From the NCBI GenBank assembly GCA_025453715.1, contig JALOPT010000088.1, forward strand, positions 1 to 7,002: a stretch of 7,002 nt of DNA. Reading direction: 5' to 3'. The notes under the pieces were generated by a model that saw only the letters and a program-made list of their open reading frames with translations, was not told the origin of the DNA and ran no database searches. The stretch's first letter is position 1. Each line of letters begins with the position of its first letter. The DNA comes from Methanoregulaceae archaeon (GTDB taxonomy: Archaea > Halobacteriota > Methanomicrobia > Methanomicrobiales > Methanospirillaceae). Positions 5,060-7,002 of this stretch are shown here, in pieces. Position numbers and translations under genes: made by a program.

Positions 5060-6208
5060 ATGCAGCCCCCTCTTAAAACCCTCGACTATTTCCAGGAATC
5101 GTATGATATCCGGGTAGGACAATTAAAAGAAAAACGGGCGAAAGGGACAAAGGTCATCGGGACGTTCTGTCTTTTTGTCCCGGACGAGATCATCTTTGCG
5201 GCAGGTGCCGACCGGATCGTGCTCTGTGGAGGGAGAACTGATACCATTGCACTGGCAGAACAATCGTTGCCGAGGAATATCTGCCCGTTAATCAAATCCT
5301 CGTTTGGAGCTGTTGTTGATGCCTGTTGTGGGGGCAGTCTCTCGTGTGCCCACGTCCAGCTCGTAGACGTCGTCGTCGCGGAAGCGACCTGTGACGGGAA
5401 GAAGAAGATGTACGAGCTTCTTCCCCGGTATCTGCCAACATATGTGCTGGACCTTCCACAGAAACCAGGCAGTCCCGAAGCAATCACCTATTTCCTCTCT
5501 GAATTGCGCAAGTTCGGAGCATATCTGGAGGACCTGACAGGGAACACCATCCATGATGAGGAATTAAAGAAGGAGATCCATTCGTCGAACGAAACGCGAA
5601 GGCTGCTCCACCGGCTTTTCGATCTGCGGAGATGTGACCCCCCGCCCGTTACCGGGTCCGAGGTCCTCCGGGTCATGCAAAGACAATTTTTCCTCTCCCC
5701 GGAACAGTTCAGGGAAGGGATCCGCCAGCTTTGTGAAGAGATGGAACAACGTATTCCATCAGCCAGGACCGGGCCACGAATTATGATATCCGGCTGTCCG
5801 ATGGCAGCAGGAAATACAAAAATAGCTGAGATCGTCGAAAAAAAGGGAGCAGTAATCGTAGTGGAAGAGAGTTGCACGGGTACACGATCGTTCTGGGACC
5901 TCGTTGATGAGAAGAAGGAGCCGTGGGCAGCACTCGCAGAGCGGTACCTCGCGATCCCCTGTGCCTGTATGACCCCGAACGACGAGCGGATTTCCCGGAT
6001 TGTTGACCTGGCCAGGCAATATCAGGTCGATGGTGTGGTCTACTACACCCTTCAGTTCTGCCACGGCTATAATATCGAACGACTTCGCGTACAGCAGGCA
6101 CTCAGGGAAGAAAAAATCCCCCTGCTTGCCATCGAATCAGATTACGGAGACTCTGATGTTGAGCAGATTGGGATCCGAATCGATGCATTCCTGGAGATGA
6201 TCACATGA
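5060..6208 (+). CDS. 2-hydroxyacyl-CoA dehydratase-like double-cubane cluster protein
   Basis: The 382-residue product belongs to the HgdB/FldB-like dehydratase superfamily and has the length and layout of double-cubane cluster proteins (YjiM-like), which act without a second dehydratase subunit. Fourteen cysteines are present. Those in family-typical places are C37 (GTFCLFVPDEIIFAAGA), C75 (ICPLIKSSFG), C111 (EATCDGKKKMYE), C246 (SGCPMA), C272 (VEESCTGTR), C301/C303 (PCACMTPN) and C334 (QFCHGYN). Several of these would hold the iron-sulfur cluster, reported as [Fe8S9] in characterised relatives. The protein is cytoplasmic and receives electrons from the activator encoded next, with which it overlaps by ATGA. 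Characterised double-cubane proteins reduce small molecules in vitro, but natural substrates are unclear. The lack of an alpha-type second subunit nearby argues against a classical dehydratase; it could lie beyond the right edge. C89-C90 and C96 are extra. Confidence 0.87.
   Translation: MQPPLKTLDYFQESYDIRVGQLKEKRAKGTKVIGTFCLFVPDEIIFAAGADRIVLCGGRTDTIALAEQSLPRNICPLIKSSFGAVVDACCGGSLSCAHVQLVDVVVAEATCDGKKKMYELLPRYLPTYVLDLPQKPGSPEAITYFLSELRKFGAYLEDLTGNTIHDEELKKEIHSSNETRRLLHRLFDLRRCDPPPVTGSEVLRVMQRQFFLSPEQFREGIRQLCEEMEQRIPSARTGPRIMISGCPMAAGNTKIAEIVEKKGAVIVVEESCTGTRSFWDLVDEKKEPWAALAERYLAIPCACMTPNDERISRIVDLARQYQVDGVVYYTLQFCHGYNIERLRVQQALREEKIPLLAIESDYGDSDVEQIGIRIDAFLEMIT
6193..6202 (+). promoter_or_regulatory. 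Ribosome site of the activator inside the upstream gene
   Basis: GGAGATGATC matches nine of ten bases of the ideal GGAGGTGATC and lies two bases before ATG 6205 (about seven from the GGAG core). It is encoded in the codons for the last residues of the dehydratase-like protein (...LEMIT), so both genes are translated in coupled fashion. Confidence 0.7.
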
Positions 6209-6975
6209 TCACCGCCGGGATTGATGCCGGTGCGGCTACGACAAAGGCGGTCCTCATGAGAGATCGGGAGATTGTGGGCTACCGGATTTCCATTACAGCC
6301 TTTGACTTTCTCACCTCAGCTGAAAGGATCTTTCATGAGCTGCTCCTTGCGTCAGATATCAATAAGAACGACGTTGAATTGGTATATGCAACGGGATACG
6401 GAAAAAACGCGATTTCCTTTGCGGATAAAGGAATCAGCGAGATCACCGCCCATGCAAAGGGGGTATACTTTCTCTTTCCAGGGGTCCGTGGTATCATCGA
6501 CGTGGGAGGACAGGACTCCAAGATTATTGTCGTAGAGGACGGTAACGTGACTGACTTTCTTATGAATGATAAGTGTGCTGCAGGAACCGGAAAATTTCTC
6601 GAATATACGGCTAAAGCGCTTGAAGTCCCTGTTGATGATCTCGGTGCCCTCGCACTTGCATCCCCTCATCCGGCAGGTATTACAAGCATGTGTACCGTTT
6701 TTGCAGAATCCGAAGTGATTTCACTCAGGGCCAGGGGAATCGCGAAGGAGGATATTGCGGCCGGTCTTATTGCAGGTGTTGCCCAGAGGATCGTGGTAAT
6801 GGCAAAACGGATGGCACTGACGGATCACGTAGCGTTCGTTGGGGGTGTAGCAAAAAATGCAGGAATGAAGGTTGCTCTCGAGAAGGAACTGGGCTTTACT
6901 CTTTTCGTTCCGTTTGAACCCCAGATTACCGGGGCCCTTGGTGCTGCGATCTCTGCACAGGGGCAGCAGATATGA
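6205..6975 (+). CDS. ATP-dependent [4Fe-4S] activator of the dehydratase-like protein (BadF/HgdC type)
   Basis: The 256-residue product is a complete member of the acyl-CoA dehydratase activase family (ASKHA ATPase fold). ATP-binding motifs are in order: phosphate loop 1 GIDAGAATTKAVL (5-17), phosphate loop 2 IIDVGGQDSK (97-106), and adenosine-site motif FVGGVAKNAG (211-220). GALGAA lies near the end (243-248). It has exactly two cysteines, C124 in NDKCAAGTGKF and C163 in SMCTVFAESE; in the family these two residues from each monomer hold one [4Fe-4S] cluster between the halves of a homodimer. ATP hydrolysis drives single low-potential electron transfer to the partner protein. It overlaps the partner gene by ATGA, with its ribosome site inside that gene. 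The likely electron donor is a ferredoxin, not present here. No gene follows within the last 27 bases. Confidence 0.92.
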   Translation: MITAGIDAGAATTKAVLMRDREIVGYRISITAFDFLTSAERIFHELLLASDINKNDVELVYATGYGKNAISFADKGISEITAHAKGVYFLFPGVRGIIDVGGQDSKIIVVEDGNVTDFLMNDKCAAGTGKFLEYTAKALEVPVDDLGALALASPHPAGITSMCTVFAESEVISLRARGIAKEDIAAGLIAGVAQRIVVMAKRMALTDHVAFVGGVAKNAGMKVALEKELGFTLFVPFEPQITGALGAAISAQGQQI

Positions 6976-6982
6976 TGGGACC

Positions 6983-7002
6983 ATTTAAAAATCTTTAATT
7001 TC
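6983..7002 (+). other. AT-rich end of window after the operon
   Basis: The last bases (ttaaaaatctttaatttc) are AT-rich. They may be the terminator of the operon or a promoter for a gene outside the window. ATG codons at 6972 and 6975 give only a seven- or eight-residue frame and are not taken as a gene. Confidence 0.25.

Noticed and set aside
5043..5116. ATG at 5043 as an alternative or leader start before the dehydratase-like gene
   Set aside because: It is out of frame with the family protein, gives only about 24 residues, and lies at or before the predicted transcript start.
5086..6101. Several 60-130 codon minus-strand frames inside the dehydratase-like gene
   Set aside because: All are antisense shadows of a full-length recognisable protein.
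1..7002. CRISPR array, tRNA, insertion sequence or prophage content
   Set aside because: No regularly spaced repeats, no tRNA-like cloverleaf and no transposase or phage protein were seen. The Cas4-like domain belongs to a DUF2779 fusion and is not evidence of a CRISPR locus.

Overview
The window looks like chromosomal DNA from a methanogenic archaeon, most likely of the Methanomicrobiales (Methanoregula-like). This is inferred from gene content and style. The signs are secreted lipoproteins with Thr/Pro-rich linkers (one carrying a Cache-type domain), an HXXEE membrane protein, tiny zinc-ribbon proteins, TATA-like boxes about 26 bases before plausible transcript starts, strong GGAGG-type ribosome sites, and oligo-T tracts after genes. 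No RNA gene, CRISPR array, transposase or prophage gene was seen.

Layout. Positions 1-94 hold a possible gene fragment leaving the left edge on the minus strand. Positions 237-425 (minus) encode a 62-residue zinc-ribbon protein that ends in a hairpin with a T7 loop. Positions 426-764 are non-coding. Then come a Cache-domain lipoprotein (765-1343, minus) and an HXXEE integral membrane protein (1605-2075, minus). The membrane-protein gene is bracketed by an 18-bp perfect direct repeat at 1488-1505 and 2225-2242. Divergent from it, 2359-3804 (plus) encodes a two-nuclease protein: a Cas4/RecB-like PD-(D/E)XK domain with a four-cysteine cluster, followed by a DUF2779/DEDD exonuclease-like domain. 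Next are two very short genes facing away from each other: a 38-residue charged protein (3823-3939, minus) and a 46-residue zinc ribbon (4075-4215, plus). A cysteine-rich lipoprotein follows (4302-4796, minus).

The right third is the most coherent metabolic unit. It is a two-gene operon on the plus strand encoding a 2-hydroxyacyl-CoA dehydratase-like protein of the double-cubane cluster type (5060-6208) and its ATP-driven [4Fe-4S] activator (6205-6975). The two genes overlap by ATGA, and a near-perfect Shine-Dalgarno site for the activator lies inside the last codons of the first gene. From the family, the activator hydrolyses ATP to fire single low-potential electrons into the partner's iron-sulfur centre. 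The substrate here is not known.

The other genes look like independent single-gene units, and nothing ties them into one pathway. The best candidates for something undescribed are the double-cubane operon of unknown substrate, the nuclease fusion, the three microproteins and the repeat pair around the membrane-protein gene.
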